Source: Tritonibacter mobilis (GTDB lineage Bacteria > Pseudomonadota > Alphaproteobacteria > Rhodobacterales > Rhodobacteraceae). From it: 64,000 bases of DNA. The notes under the pieces are model-generated. The model saw nothing but the letters and a program-made list of their open reading frames with translations, had not been told where the DNA came from and searched no databases. This document shows, piece by piece, positions 1 to 9,438 of this stretch. The position numbers were made by a program, and so were the translations under genes. The stretch covers positions 1-64,000 of the forward strand of contig NZ_LNWY01000013.1 in the NCBI RefSeq assembly GCF_001681715.1, written 5' to 3'. Each line of letters begins with the position of its first letter. The stretch's first letter is position 1.

Positions 1-2159
1 GTCTGAAAGGCGATGTCATCGATTACGGAAATGATCTGCGCGATTTTGCCGGAGCTTTGTTCAATCTCCGTCATCGCCGAAACCGCATTGCGCACGATTT
101 CCCCGCTGGCTTCGGCTTCGGCCCGCGCTTCGTTTGTGGTGCGTTCCACATCCCTGGCTCCCGTCGCCGCCGAGGTCACGCTGGCGGTCATCTCATCCAA
201 CGCCGCTGCCGTCTCCTCCAGCGTTGCCGCCTGGCTCTCGGTGCGATGCGACAGATCCTGCGAGGCCTGGCTGATCTCAGAGGCTCCATTGCGGATCGAA
301 GACGAGGTGTTGATCACCTGTCCAACGGTATCATTGAGCGTATCCAGCGTGCGGTTGAAATCAATACGCAGCCGGTCATATCCCTCGCCCAGTTCATCGG
401 AAATATGCGCGGTGAGATCGCCCTCTGACAAGCGGGCCAGACCCGTTCCAAGCGCATCCACCGCCTTGTCCTGCACCGCACGCCGCTGCGCACGTTCTTC
501 GGAGGCCGCCTCTTCCATCTTCTCTTTTTCTACGATCCCATCCCGGAACACTGAAAGCGAACGCGCTATGCGGTAAATCTCCGTGCTGGCATTTGCAAAA
601 CCGCTGATGGGTTTCCGGTCGCCATTTGCCAGCGCCTCCGTGCGGTCACTCACCCGGTTCAAAGGGCGCAGGATAAGCACTTGGATAAATACGAGCATGG
701 ATAGGAAGAACACAGCCGCGATGCTGACAGAGATCACGAGGTTTCGCACAATAAGCGCGACCTCCGCAAAGATATCATCTGTCATCACATCAATTTCATT
801 CAGCGTGCTGGCGGTAAACTCCGATGCGCGCTGCGAGATCGCTTCAACCGATGCCCTTGCAAAAAGAGTAGCCTCATCCGCTGCCTCTGCAGCTTCAATG
901 CCTCTGATTTGAAGCGCCGCCAAACCGGTTTGCGGGTCATTGAGGCTATTGAGTGCAAGGAGCAACTCCGCCACGCGCTCATCCCGGAAATCCTGATATT
1001 GAGCAAGAACCGCACCTGCCTCGGCCATCACTTGGGCGGCTTCATTAACGCTTGCCTCATCATCTGAGGTTGCTACATCAAGCGCTGCGACCTGAAACTT
1101 ATTGGCCGCGATTCCGATTTCAATCAATTCGTCGAGGAATCCGATCTCGTTCGTCAACAAGAGCTCTAGCGCCTCGCCATTTGATTTACTCGCCTTATCG
1201 ACAGCCGCATGCAGTTTAAACATCTGCGCATCAATGGCCATGGTAATAAAACGATCGGTGTCAGAGCGCGCTTTCATGGCAGCCTTACGGAGTGTTTCAG
1301 ATGGGAAAAGACTTTGCGCGAGCACTGTCTCAAGCGTAAAAACAGCGTTTCTGATCAAAGAAGCATCTATTAATTCTGGGGCGCGCTCATCGATAAGATC
1401 AGAAATTTCCAACAAACGCGCGCGGGACGTCTCAGCCAGTTTTTCAATACTGGCCAAAGTCTCCGGGTCTTTTGTCCCCCCTGCAGCAACAGAGGCCCCT
1501 GCCATGAGATTAAGTTCTGCTCGCGACTCTAAAAGAAGTGAGAGGTTCTGAAAATCGACATCAACGAGATTTTTGACAGAAGTGTCAATTTTTTGATCGG
1601 TCGCTTCAGCTCCCTCTTTCAACTCTTCAGCTGCGGAGTCCGACAATTCGGCCATCGCACCGCTAAGTTCACTGATAATGCTCTGCATTTCGCGCACACG
1701 TGCTTCGATCTGGTCATCACTGGCAAAGGCAGTATTGCGGGCTTGTGCAAGATCACTGAGGGCGCGCGAGACCTCGTCAAGACCGGATGAAAATTGTGGT
1801 TCAATTTCATCGTTGAGGTGCTCAATCGACATCGCCAAAGCAGTGGTCGCGGCATTGACCTCTTGCATGGCCTTTTCTACGCCAGCCGGGCTATCTACCA
1901 CCAGCATGGTGATCATACTGTCCTTAGCCATATCTGCAGCCAGAGTGATTTCCTGAGATACACCAAGGTCAGGCAGGTTTTCATCGTTCAACTCCGTCAT
2001 ATGGATGTCGATTTCCATCAACATGGCGTAAATCAGGTAGGCAAATAATGTGAAGCCAAGCCCCACCGATAGCAAAATAGCGGTTAGTTTCGCGCGTACG
2101 CTTCGTAAAACTCCAAAACGACGGCGAGTTTCTGGATGGGTATCGGACAGATCAGACAT
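1..2159 (-). CDS. Methyl-accepting chemotaxis protein (3' end beyond window)
   Basis: The frame reads from an ATG at 2159 down through position 3 with no stop, so about 719 residues are visible and the C-terminus lies outside the window. A first membrane helix lies near residues 23-46, followed by a very long (about 425 residue) mostly helical sensor region, a second helix near 472-495, a HAMP-like segment, and the first half of a signalling domain. The visible end is at VIDDIAFQ, just before where the family's conserved hairpin tip ([17 protein letters not shown]-type) would begin. Such proteins are inner-membrane chemoreceptors that control the CheA kinase. The ligand cannot be told from sequence. 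The ribosome binding site is weak (AGAGTG). Function is sure at the family level only. Confidence 0.93.
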   Translation of the reverse strand, partial: MSDLSDTHPETRRRFGVLRSVRAKLTAILLSVGLGFTLFAYLIYAMLMEIDIHMTELNDENLPDLGVSQEITLAADMAKDSMITMLVVDSPAGVEKAMQEVNAATTALAMSIEHLNDEIEPQFSSGLDEVSRALSDLAQARNTAFASDDQIEARVREMQSIISELSGAMAELSDSAAEELKEGAEATDQKIDTSVKNLVDVDFQNLSLLLESRAELNLMAGASVAAGGTKDPETLASIEKLAETSRARLLEISDLIDERAPELIDASLIRNAVFTLETVLAQSLFPSETLRKAAMKARSDTDRFITMAIDAQMFKLHAAVDKASKSNGEALELLLTNEIGFLDELIEIGIAANKFQVAALDVATSDDEASVNEAAQVMAEAGAVLAQYQDFRDERVAELLLALNSLNDPQTGLAALQIRGIEAAEAADEATLFARASVEAISQRASEFTASTLNEIDVMTDDIFAEVALIVRNLVISVSIAAVFFLSMLVFIQVLILRPLNRVSDRTEALANGDRKPISGFANASTEIYRIARSLSVFRDGIVEKEKMEEAASEERAQRRAVQDKAVDALGTGLARLSEGDLTAHISDELGEGYDRLRIDFNRTLDTLNDTVGQVINTSSSIRNGASEISQASQDLSHRTESQAATLEETAAALDEMTASVTSAATGARDVERTTNEARAEAEASGEIVRNAVSAMTEIEQSSGKIAQIISVIDDIAFQ

Positions 2160-2242
2160 TTTCACTCTACACGTTATTTTCACTGACGGGCGGGTGGTTT
2201 CTTTTCCAAAACTGAACTGTTAAAAATGCCTGATTGCAAACG

Positions 2243-2268
2243 CCCTTAACATCGACTTTCATTAAGGG
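2243..2268. promoter_or_regulatory. Inverted repeat upstream of chemoreceptor gene
   Basis: CCCTTAA and TTAAGGG arms are separated by 12 bases, 84-109 bases upstream of the chemoreceptor start at 2159. The spacing does not match the CtrA consensus (TTAA-N7-TTAA), so the binding factor is unknown. Confidence 0.35.
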
Positions 2269-2450
2269 TGATTGGTGCAACGGGTATTTTCCCGGTTCAT
2301 CGAAAAACTTGGCGCGCAGCACTTAAAGATTGATAAAACCGCCCAAGAAAACATCAGAAAATGTGAACTTTTCACCCTGGCATTGCTGTATGATAAGATT
2401 TCATTCTCATATGACAGCAGAGGCCATGCGCAGTTTTTTTGTTAACTATG

Positions 2451-2466
2451 TGATCATATATGATCA
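2451..2466. promoter_or_regulatory. Perfect 16-bp palindrome TGATCATATATGATCA
   Basis: The sequence equals its own reverse complement over 16 bases, in the divergent intergenic region. It looks like a dimeric repressor operator. It is about 290 bases from the chemoreceptor start and 500 from the ABC transporter start, so which gene it serves is unclear. Confidence 0.4.
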
Positions 2467-2825
2467 TACCTTTCCGTTAGGAAATTCCGAGGCCATTCCA
2501 AAGACTTGCATTGCCCACCTTTTTTCAAGATGCGCTGGAGACTGATCTGATGTGGTCTGGACGACGCCCAACCAGCACGGGCGTAAGGCCTGCGGCTGCG
2601 CGCGCGTCCCCTCAGTCTGGTTGTCGGCGTATTTTATTCAGAACTTCCAATGAGCTCCGGGGAGCACATCAAAGCCCCGCCGCGTTTGACGTCGTCTCGA
2701 CAGTCGCAAAACCATCGTCAAGACAGGTCTAAATACTGCCATCACCCGGCGCGCTCACCGGTTCGTCTCGCGATGCCTATAGAAGTGGCACACATCGCGT
2801 CTGCGTTAAAAATTATTGACTCTCA

Positions 2826-2837
2826 ATTTGATCAAAT
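2826..2837. promoter_or_regulatory. 12-bp palindrome ATTTGATCAAAT upstream of ABC importer
   Basis: A perfect palindrome 126-137 bases upstream of the ATPase start at 2963. It shares the TGATCA core with the palindrome at 2451-2466, so both could be sites for one regulator. This is inference. Confidence 0.35.
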
Positions 2838-2962
2838 CGCAAGCTGACCGGGCAGATGCCGCGAAAGGCCGCCAGAAGCCAGCAAATTGCATTCGGGCAT
2901 TTTACCCAGATCACAGGACACCCGGGCGCGTCGCGCTCGCAATGCCAACAGGGAGCGCACGC

Positions 2963-4045
2963 ATGATCGAAATAGAGGGCCTGACCAAGACATTTGGAGA
3001 AGGGCCAACTGCTTTTACCGCGCTGGACGATGTCTCGGTCACGATCCAATCCAACGAATTTTTCACGCTCCTCGGGCCATCGGGGTGTGGCAAAACCACC
3101 CTTCTGCGCACCATTGCGGGCTTCCTTGATCCAACCCGGGGAAAGTTGACGCTGGACGGTGAGGACCTGCTCAGCAAGCCGCCGCACCATCGCCCGGTCA
3201 ACACGGTATTTCAATCCTACGCACTGTTCCCGCATATGACGGTTTCGGAAAACATTGCCTTTGGATTGCAGATGCTTAAGCGGCCAAAGGCGGAAATCTC
3301 TGCCACCGTTTCAGAGATGCTGGAATTGGTGCAGATGACGGCCATGGCCGACCGCAAGACCGCTCAGATTTCGGGCGGGCAACAGCAACGTGTCGCGCTG
3401 GCTCGTGCCCTCGCGCCGCGTCCGAAGGTTCTGTTGCTGGACGAGCCGCTCTCCGCGCTGGATTTCAAACTGCGTAAAGAGATGCAGCTGGAATTGAAGC
3501 GCCTGCAACATGAAACCGGCATCACCTTTGTCTTTGTCACCCACGATCAGGAAGAGGCGCTCACCATGTCTGATCGCATTGCGGTGATGAATGCGGGCAC
3601 CATCCGGCAAATCGGCGGGCCACGTGATATCTATGATCACCCGGCGGAACGCTTTGTGGCGGATTTCATCGGTGACACCAATTTCCTCAAGGCCCAGATG
3701 CTCTCGACCGAGGGCGCCGGCTCCAAGGTGCGCCTGTCGTCTGGTGCGGAAATCATGGCGAAACCTGCACAGGGCGAGCCTCCGGCGACGAATGGCGCCT
3801 CCGTGACCCTTGCCGTACGCCCGGAGCACGCCGATCTGTGCGATCCCAATGGCGCGCTCTTGGCCGGGAGTCTGAAAAACGTCGTCTATTTCGGCACCGA
3901 TACGCATTATCATGTGGGTCTGGAGAGCGGGGAGATGTTCATTCTGCGCCGCCAAAACCAGCCGGGCCACACGCAAAACTGGGCGACGGGCGATCGGGTG
4001 GGACTGGACTTTGCCCCCGGCACCGCCCAGATCCTGAAGGATTGA
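2963..4045 (+). CDS. PotA-type ABC transporter ATP-binding protein
   Basis: A 360-residue ATPase that powers uptake through the two permeases encoded next. Walker [10 protein letters not shown] is near residues 38-46, Q-loop region follows, the signature ISGGQQQR is near 136, Walker B LLLDEP near 160, and the H-loop VTHDQEEA follows. A C-terminal TOBE-like regulatory domain (about 280-355) fits the PotA/CysA-type family. The frame is open further upstream, but the ATG at 2963 has an AGGGAGC ribosome binding site 8 bases away and gives the standard N-terminus [12 protein letters not shown]. It is the first gene of a five-gene + strand unit. PotA-like spermidine/putrescine family is clear; the true substrate is not. 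Confidence 0.93.
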   Translation: MIEIEGLTKTFGEGPTAFTALDDVSVTIQSNEFFTLLGPSGCGKTTLLRTIAGFLDPTRGKLTLDGEDLLSKPPHHRPVNTVFQSYALFPHMTVSENIAFGLQMLKRPKAEISATVSEMLELVQMTAMADRKTAQISGGQQQRVALARALAPRPKVLLLDEPLSALDFKLRKEMQLELKRLQHETGITFVFVTHDQEEALTMSDRIAVMNAGTIRQIGGPRDIYDHPAERFVADFIGDTNFLKAQMLSTEGAGSKVRLSSGAEIMAKPAQGEPPATNGASVTLAVRPEHADLCDPNGALLAGSLKNVVYFGTDTHYHVGLESGEMFILRRQNQPGHTQNWATGDRVGLDFAPGTAQILKD

Positions 4046-4049
4046 TCGG

Positions 4050-4985
4050 ATGAGTGATATGGCACTGTCCGACCCCGCCCCAAGCCCCGAGACACGGGCC
4101 CGCCGCGAGCGGCGCAGCCGCTGGTTGCTGCTCACCCCGGCCCTCGTGATCCTCAGCCTTGCTGCCAGTGGTCCCCTTCTGGTGGTGGTGATTTATTCCT
4201 TCCTGACGCCCGGAGACTATGGCGGCGTGGAGTGGCAGTTTTCGCTCGATCCATGGTTCAATGTGGTCGCCGAGAGAGATTTTTTCACCGAAGAACTCAA
4301 GCTCGCCGATGCCCATCTCTTGGTTTTCTGGCGCTCGATTAAACTCTCGCTGATGACGGCGATCCTTTGTTTGATTGTGGGCTTTCCCACCGCCTATTTC
4401 ATCGCCACCCGCCCCGCGCATCGACGGGATATGTGGATGCTGTTGATCATGATCCCCTTCTGGACCAACCTGTTGATCCGCACCTTCGCGATCATGGAGC
4501 TGATCCGCAACCAAGGCACCATCAACACCCTATTGATGGCCAGCGGCGTGATAGATGAGCCGATCCAGATGCTCTACACAGAGTTTTCGGTGCTGGTGGG
4601 CATGACCTATGTTTACCTTCCACTGATGATCCTGCCGATCTACGCCTCGATGGAGCGGCTCGACTTCAATCTTGTGGAGGCAGGCTATGACCTCTACGCG
4701 ACCCGGCTTCAGGTGTTGCGGCGCATCATCTTCCCTCTGGTCAAACCGGGCGTGGTGGCCGGGTCTATTCTGGTCTTTGTGCCATGTCTCGGGGCCTATG
4801 TGACCCCGCGCGTTCTGGGCGGGGGCAAGCAATTGATGCTCGGCAATCTGATTGAATTGCAGTTTGGACAATTGCGCAATTGGCCGCTTGGGGCCGCGCT
4901 GGCGCTGACGCTTTTGGCCGTGGTGATGGTGGCGCTGGTCTTTTACGTGCGTGCCATTGGACGGGAGGGCGAACACAATGCGTAA
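4050..4985 (+). CDS. PotB-type ABC transporter permease
   Basis: A 311-residue inner-membrane permease that starts 4 bases after the ATPase stop. A charged cytoplasmic N-terminus is followed by a hydrophobic helix near residues 26-50 and about five more membrane segments. The EAA loop that docks onto the ATPase is seen as EAGYDLYATRLQVLRRI near residue 210. Length and layout match PotB/PotH-type permeases of the BPD (binding-protein-dependent) family. The last 8 bases overlap the next permease gene, which implies translational coupling. Confidence 0.92.
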   Translation: MSDMALSDPAPSPETRARRERRSRWLLLTPALVILSLAASGPLLVVVIYSFLTPGDYGGVEWQFSLDPWFNVVAERDFFTEELKLADAHLLVFWRSIKLSLMTAILCLIVGFPTAYFIATRPAHRRDMWMLLIMIPFWTNLLIRTFAIMELIRNQGTINTLLMASGVIDEPIQMLYTEFSVLVGMTYVYLPLMILPIYASMERLDFNLVEAGYDLYATRLQVLRRIIFPLVKPGVVAGSILVFVPCLGAYVTPRVLGGGKQLMLGNLIELQFGQLRNWPLGAALALTLLAVVMVALVFYVRAIGREGEHNA

Positions 4986-5778
4986 GGGATTTGATGTTCG
5001 CCGTCAGCCGGGCTTTACCGCAATTGCGATGGGCTGTTTCATCCTGCTGTATCTGCCCATCATCTTGTTGGTGGCCTACTCTTTCAATGCCGGTGAATCG
5101 ATTGCAATCTGGGAAGGTTTCTCATGGCGCTGGTATGCCTCGGCTTGGGAAAACGAGCAGGTCAAGGACGCCACGATCCGTTCTTTGATCCTCGCGGCCT
5201 CCTCTTCTGCCGTGGCCACCACCGCTGCGGTTCTGGCGGCGCTGGCCACCACCCGCAGTAAACCATGGCGGGGACAGACGGTGGTGTTTGCCATGGTCAA
5301 CCAACCGCTGATGGTGCCTGAAATCGTGACCGCCGTGTCGCTGCTCATCGTCTTTGCCGTGGTGAAATCCTTCACCGGCTACACCGGGCTTGGCTACTTG
5401 ATCCTCGCGCATTCGGCCTTTTGCATTCCATTTGCCTATATGCCGGTGCGCGCGCGCCTGCAGGGCATGGATCTGAGCCTCGAACAAGCGGGATCTGATC
5501 TCTACGGTACGCCCCTACAGGTCTTTCGCCACATCACCTTGCCGCAGCTGTGGCCGGGGATTTTGGCCGGGGCGATGCTGGCGTTTGTTATTTCGCTTGA
5601 TGACGTGGTGATCACCGAATTTGTGAAATCTGCGGGACAGGACACGCTGCCCACCTATATGCTGGGGCAGTTGCGCCGGGTGGTCACACCCGAAATCAAC
5701 GCGATCTCGACCGCCCTTCTGGCCATCTCAGTTATCATGGTCACGGCGTTTTTCTTTATCAACAAGACCCGCAAATAA
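4978..5778 (+). CDS. PotC-type ABC transporter permease
   Basis: A 266-residue second permease of the importer. The frame is open from 4951, but the ATG at 4978 (MRKGFDVRRQPGF) has a GGGAGGG ribosome binding site about 8 bases upstream, inside the end of the previous gene. Six hydrophobic segments are seen, with an EAA loop EQAGSDLYGTPLQVFRHI at about residue 170. It pairs with the upstream permease to form the membrane channel. Family assignment is firm, the substrate open. Confidence 0.92.
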   Translation: MRKGFDVRRQPGFTAIAMGCFILLYLPIILLVAYSFNAGESIAIWEGFSWRWYASAWENEQVKDATIRSLILAASSSAVATTAAVLAALATTRSKPWRGQTVVFAMVNQPLMVPEIVTAVSLLIVFAVVKSFTGYTGLGYLILAHSAFCIPFAYMPVRARLQGMDLSLEQAGSDLYGTPLQVFRHITLPQLWPGILAGAMLAFVISLDDVVITEFVKSAGQDTLPTYMLGQLRRVVTPEINAISTALLAISVIMVTAFFFINKTRK

Positions 5779-5847
5779 TCCGAAAACCACGAGCCGGATA
5801 TAACTGGCCGCACATCAAAACCCAACATCCGACAGGAGAGAAGACAC

Positions 5848-6873
5848 ATGAAACATCTGCTAGCAGCCACGGCGCTTGCAACCGTCTCCGTGACGGCGGC
5901 CACGGCCGAGGGACAGTTGAACATCTTCAACTGGGGCAATTACACCAGCCCGGAGCTGATCGAGAAGTTCGAACAGGAGTTCGACATCGACGTCACCATC
6001 ACCGACTATGACAGCAACGACACCGCCCTCGCCAAGCTCAAGGCGGGTGGTCATGGCTATGATATCGTGGTCCCGTCAGGCACCTATGTGCCGATCTTCA
6101 TCAGCGAAGGGCTGTTGATGAAGTCGATGCCAAACCAGATGGAGAACTTTAAAAACATGGACCCGCGTTGGGTCGATGTGGAGTTTGATCCGGGCCGCGA
6201 CTACACCGTGCCATGGCAATGGGGCACCGTGGGCGTCACCGTGAACACGGCGGTCTATTCCGGCGATATCAACTCGGCCGCGCTGGTCTTTGATCCCCCC
6301 GAAGAGCTGAAGGGCAAAATCAACGTGGTGCCAGAAATGGTCGACGTGATGAGCATGGCCATTCACTATATGGGCGGCGAGCAATGTACCTCCGACAAGG
6401 ACGTCTTGCTGAAAGTCCGCGACAAACTGGTCGAAGCCAAGAAACACTGGCTCTCCATGGCCTATGGCAACATTGAGAAATTTGCCAAAGGTGACCTTGC
6501 GGCGGGGACCAACTGGAACGGCGCATCCCTTCGCGCCCGTCTGCAAAATGATGACATCGCCTTCGGCTACCCCCAGACCGGGTTTTCGATCTGGATGGAC
6601 AATGCCGCAATCCTCGCGGATGCGCAGAACGTCGAAAATGCAAAACTGTTCATCAACTACATCATGGCACCGGAAAACGCCGCGCTGCTGTCGAACTTTG
6701 CCCGCTACGCCAATGGCATCAAAGGGTCAGAGCCCTTTATGGATGAGGTGATGGCCACGGCACCCGAAATTGTCGTCCCCGAGGGTCTGCAGGACGCAGG
6801 CTATCTGGCGACAAGCTGCCCGCCCGAGGTGCTGAAAATCTACTCTAAGATCTGGACCGAACTGACCAAGTAA
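5848..6873 (+). CDS. PotD-like periplasmic solute-binding protein
   Basis: A 341-residue binding protein that captures the substrate in the periplasm and hands it to the permeases. A signal peptide (about residues 1-21, ending ATAEG) precedes a mature start [11 protein letters not shown]. Compared with PotD, as I remember that sequence, the WNGAS and [10 protein letters not shown] segments that line the polyamine site are kept. The early W-x-E/D-Y motif is WGNY here, so the acidic residue that contacts the amine is Asn. This makes a classical spermidine or putrescine ligand less certain. A strong AGGAGA ribosome binding site precedes the ATG. Confidence 0.9.
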   Translation: MKHLLAATALATVSVTAATAEGQLNIFNWGNYTSPELIEKFEQEFDIDVTITDYDSNDTALAKLKAGGHGYDIVVPSGTYVPIFISEGLLMKSMPNQMENFKNMDPRWVDVEFDPGRDYTVPWQWGTVGVTVNTAVYSGDINSAALVFDPPEELKGKINVVPEMVDVMSMAIHYMGGEQCTSDKDVLLKVRDKLVEAKKHWLSMAYGNIEKFAKGDLAAGTNWNGASLRARLQNDDIAFGYPQTGFSIWMDNAAILADAQNVENAKLFINYIMAPENAALLSNFARYANGIKGSEPFMDEVMATAPEIVVPEGLQDAGYLATSCPPEVLKIYSKIWTELTK

Positions 6874-6897
6874 CCGCACCAGATCTGATGACACATC

Positions 6898-6924
6898 GGG
6901 TCGCGCCCTGATACGGCGCGGCCC
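6898..6924 (+). terminator. Strong hairpin between binding-protein and amidohydrolase genes
   Basis: A 10-bp stem (one G-T pair) with a 7-base loop lies right after the binding-protein gene. No T run follows, so it is more likely an RNA-stabilising or partly attenuating hairpin, as often found after highly expressed binding-protein genes, than a full terminator. Confidence 0.5.
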
Positions 6925-6948
6925 ATCCATAAAAAGACGGACCCCATT

Positions 6949-8616
6949 ATGACCAAAGCCCCAGATACCGTGATCCTCAATGGGCGCCTGATCACCTTTG
7001 ACAGCGCGCGCCCCTACGCCGAAGGCCTGGCCATCGCAGATGGGGTCATCACCGCGGTTGGCTCCACCGCAGAGATCCGCGCATTGGCGGGGCCTTCCAC
7101 CCGCGTGATCGACGCTGCTGGCTCTACGGTGTTGCCGGGTTTCATCGACAGTCATGTCCATCTGTTTGGCGGCTCGGTCGAATTGGCCTGTCTTGATCTC
7201 ACCAGTATCAAAGGCGAGGCCCAGCTGACCGAGGTGGTGCGCGACTGGGCCAAGTGGAACACCGATGACCAGTTGGTCTTTGCGGTGCAAGCCGACTACG
7301 CCATTTTGGGCGATGGCATCAAAACCACGCGGCAAGCGCTGGACCGGGTCCTGCCGGACCGCCCCTTTGCCATGTATGCCCCCGACCACCACACGGTCTG
7401 GGCCAATACCGCCGCACTGGAGGCCGCAGGTCTGTTGCACGGGGCCGAGGTCGAGGCCGGGGCACAGGTGGTGATGGGCTCTGATGGGCTGGCCAGCGGC
7501 GAGTTGCAGGAACCCTCAGCCTATGCGCCGGTGTTGCGCATGACCCGCCACGCAGGCCGCGACATGATGGGGCTGGTGACCGGCGCGGATCCGGTACCGC
7601 CTGCAACATTGGAGGAACGCACGCTGGATAAGGCCGCGCTGGAACGCGGTCTTCAGCATTGTGCCAGCCATGGGATCACCGGTCTGCACAATATGGACGG
7701 CAATTTCTATCAGCTGGAACTCCTCTCGGAGATGGAGCGCGACGGCACGCTCTTGTGCCGGACTGAGGTGCCATTTCACTACAAAAGCCCCGACCCGCTG
7801 GAGCGTTTCTCAGAGGCGCAAGAGATGCGGCAGCGCTTTAACAGTGACATGGTCTGGTGCAACCGGGTGAAAATGTTCATGGACGGCGTGGTCGAGAGCG
7901 GCACCGCCCTGATGTTGCAGCCCTACCCCGGCACCGATCACATCGGGGACGCGGTTTTTGAGGCCGAGCATTTCAATCAGGCCTGTATCCGCGCCGATGC
8001 CATGGGCCTGCAGATCGCCACCCATGCGATTGGTGACCTCGCAGTCCGGCGCACGCTTGATGGCTACGAGGCCGCGCGCCGCACCAATGGCGCAAGAGAC
8101 AGCCGCCACCGGATCGAACATATCGAGGTGCTGCATCCGGACGACCTGCCCCGGTTCAAGGACTTGGGCGTGGTGGCCTCGATCCAACCGGGCCACGCAC
8201 CGTTTGGCGGCTATTTCCCTCCCTCAGGCGTTGGTGCGATGCTGCATGACGCGCAGATCCCCCTGTCTTATGCTTGGGCCGACATCCGCAACAGCGGCGC
8301 AAAGGTGATCTTTTCGACAGATTGGCCGGTGATCCCGGTGGATGTGATGCCCACAATCAAGGGCGCTGTCGCTCCGCTGAAACTCGGCGCGCCTTGGCGT
8401 GACCAATCGCAAAGCTTGCTGGATACGCTCGAAAGCTACACCGCCGGAAACGCGTGGGTCGAATTCAACGAGACCCGCAAAGGCAAGCTGAAACCCGGTA
8501 TGATGGCCGACATTGCCGTCATGGATCATAACCTTGAAACCATGGATCCTGAGACCCTGAACCAAGCGCGCGCCGCCTTCACATTCTGCGCCGGACGTAT
8601 GACATGGCAAGCCTAG
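6949..8616 (+). CDS. Amidohydrolase family protein (YtcJ-type, amidohydrolase 3)
   Basis: A 555-residue metal-dependent hydrolase. After a small N-terminal beta domain the metal motif DSHVHLFG (HxH) appears near residues 66-73; later His residues in TGLHNMDG, ATHAIGD and HRIEHIEVLH and an Asp in FSTDWPV fit the amidohydrolase barrel. No signal peptide is seen, so it is probably cytosolic. It follows the ABC importer in the same direction with only the hairpin between, so it probably hydrolyses an imported amide or a derivative. The substrate cannot be named. Confidence 0.88.
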   Translation: MTKAPDTVILNGRLITFDSARPYAEGLAIADGVITAVGSTAEIRALAGPSTRVIDAAGSTVLPGFIDSHVHLFGGSVELACLDLTSIKGEAQLTEVVRDWAKWNTDDQLVFAVQADYAILGDGIKTTRQALDRVLPDRPFAMYAPDHHTVWANTAALEAAGLLHGAEVEAGAQVVMGSDGLASGELQEPSAYAPVLRMTRHAGRDMMGLVTGADPVPPATLEERTLDKAALERGLQHCASHGITGLHNMDGNFYQLELLSEMERDGTLLCRTEVPFHYKSPDPLERFSEAQEMRQRFNSDMVWCNRVKMFMDGVVESGTALMLQPYPGTDHIGDAVFEAEHFNQACIRADAMGLQIATHAIGDLAVRRTLDGYEAARRTNGARDSRHRIEHIEVLHPDDLPRFKDLGVVASIQPGHAPFGGYFPPSGVGAMLHDAQIPLSYAWADIRNSGAKVIFSTDWPVIPVDVMPTIKGAVAPLKLGAPWRDQSQSLLDTLESYTAGNAWVEFNETRKGKLKPGMMADIAVMDHNLETMDPETLNQARAAFTFCAGRMTWQA

Positions 8617-8699
8617 TCGGGGTGTAGCCGAGACGACCATCAGAGGCTCAGGACCACAGAAAAGATGCGCATAACACCACGGCGTGATAGGTTTGCGGT

Positions 8700-9323
8700 A
8701 TGATGATCACGGATATCGAGACCTATTTTTCAAAAGGCTGCGGACGTTGCGCGCGCTTCAGCACGCCGGAATGCTCAATCAAGGATTGGCAAGAGGGTCT
8801 GGCGCAGTTGCGCAGTATTTGCATCTCGGCCGATTTGAAAGAGACGGTCAAATGGGGCCATCCCTGCTACATGTTCGCAGATCGCAACATCGCGCTTTTG
8901 GGGGCATTTCGGAAGGACTTCGGGCTTAGCTTCTTTAACGCTGCGCTGATGAAAGACGCCGAAAATATCCTCGAACGACAAGGTCCGAACACCAAACATT
9001 CAAACCTGATCCGCTTTACATCAAATAGCGGCCCGGCGCAGATGGAAGATGTCATCCTCGCCTATCTGCAAGAGGCAAAAGGCTATGCCGAGGCGGGTCA
9101 GAAGCCCCCAAAGGACGACAGCGCTCTCGACCTCCCCGAAGAACTCATCGAAGCGCTCGATGCCGACCCGGAGCTGTCAGAGGCCTTTCACGCCCTGACA
9201 CGCGGGCGGCAGAGAAGTTACGTCATTAACCTCAACGGTGCCAAGAAACAGGAAACAAGGGTAAACCGGATCGCGAAATTTCGCGATAAGATCATCGACG
9301 GAAAAGGCGCCAACGAGCGCTAG
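8700..9323 (+). CDS. YdeI/OmpD-associated family protein (DUF1801-type)
   Basis: A 207-residue soluble protein. The N-terminal half has the DUF1801 pattern (VKWGHPCYMFADRNIALLGAF, then FFNAALM), and the C-terminal part (LPEELIEALDADPELSEAFHALTRGRQRSYV) matches the YdeI-like bacteriocin-protection/OmpD-associated domain. The biochemical role of this family is not established. The ATG at 8700 is followed directly by another ATG at 8703. It is not obviously co-transcribed with the amidohydrolase, 83 bases upstream. The family call comes from remembered motifs. Confidence 0.75.
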   Translation: MMITDIETYFSKGCGRCARFSTPECSIKDWQEGLAQLRSICISADLKETVKWGHPCYMFADRNIALLGAFRKDFGLSFFNAALMKDAENILERQGPNTKHSNLIRFTSNSGPAQMEDVILAYLQEAKGYAEAGQKPPKDDSALDLPEELIEALDADPELSEAFHALTRGRQRSYVINLNGAKKQETRVNRIAKFRDKIIDGKGANER

Positions 9324-9438
9324 GGCAGGCATTCCTGTCCCCACAACGCCGCGCACTCCGGCCAACACTGGCCCACATTGCCCCACACCTTATCGGTAGA
9401 GCACGCAGCCCGAACACCCTGATCGGGCTGCGCTGAGA

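Larger units (their letters stand above)
2160..2962. other. 803-base intergenic region with several dyads
   Basis: No convincing gene is seen here; the short open frames lack ribosome binding sites and family features. It separates divergent transcription units (the chemoreceptor on - and the ABC importer on +), so it should hold both promoters. It contains a 7-bp-arm inverted repeat (2243-2268), a GTGAA-CTT-TTCAC dyad (2363-2375), a perfect 16-bp palindrome (2451-2466) and a 12-bp palindrome (2826-2837). No sure -35/-10 pair was picked. Confidence 0.6.

Noticed and set aside
2243-2268. CtrA-binding site
   Set aside because: TTAA halves are 12 bases apart instead of 7 and in inverted order.
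2330-2545. Short open frame in the chemoreceptor-importer gap
   Set aside because: No ribosome binding site; low coding character; overlaps regulatory palindromes.
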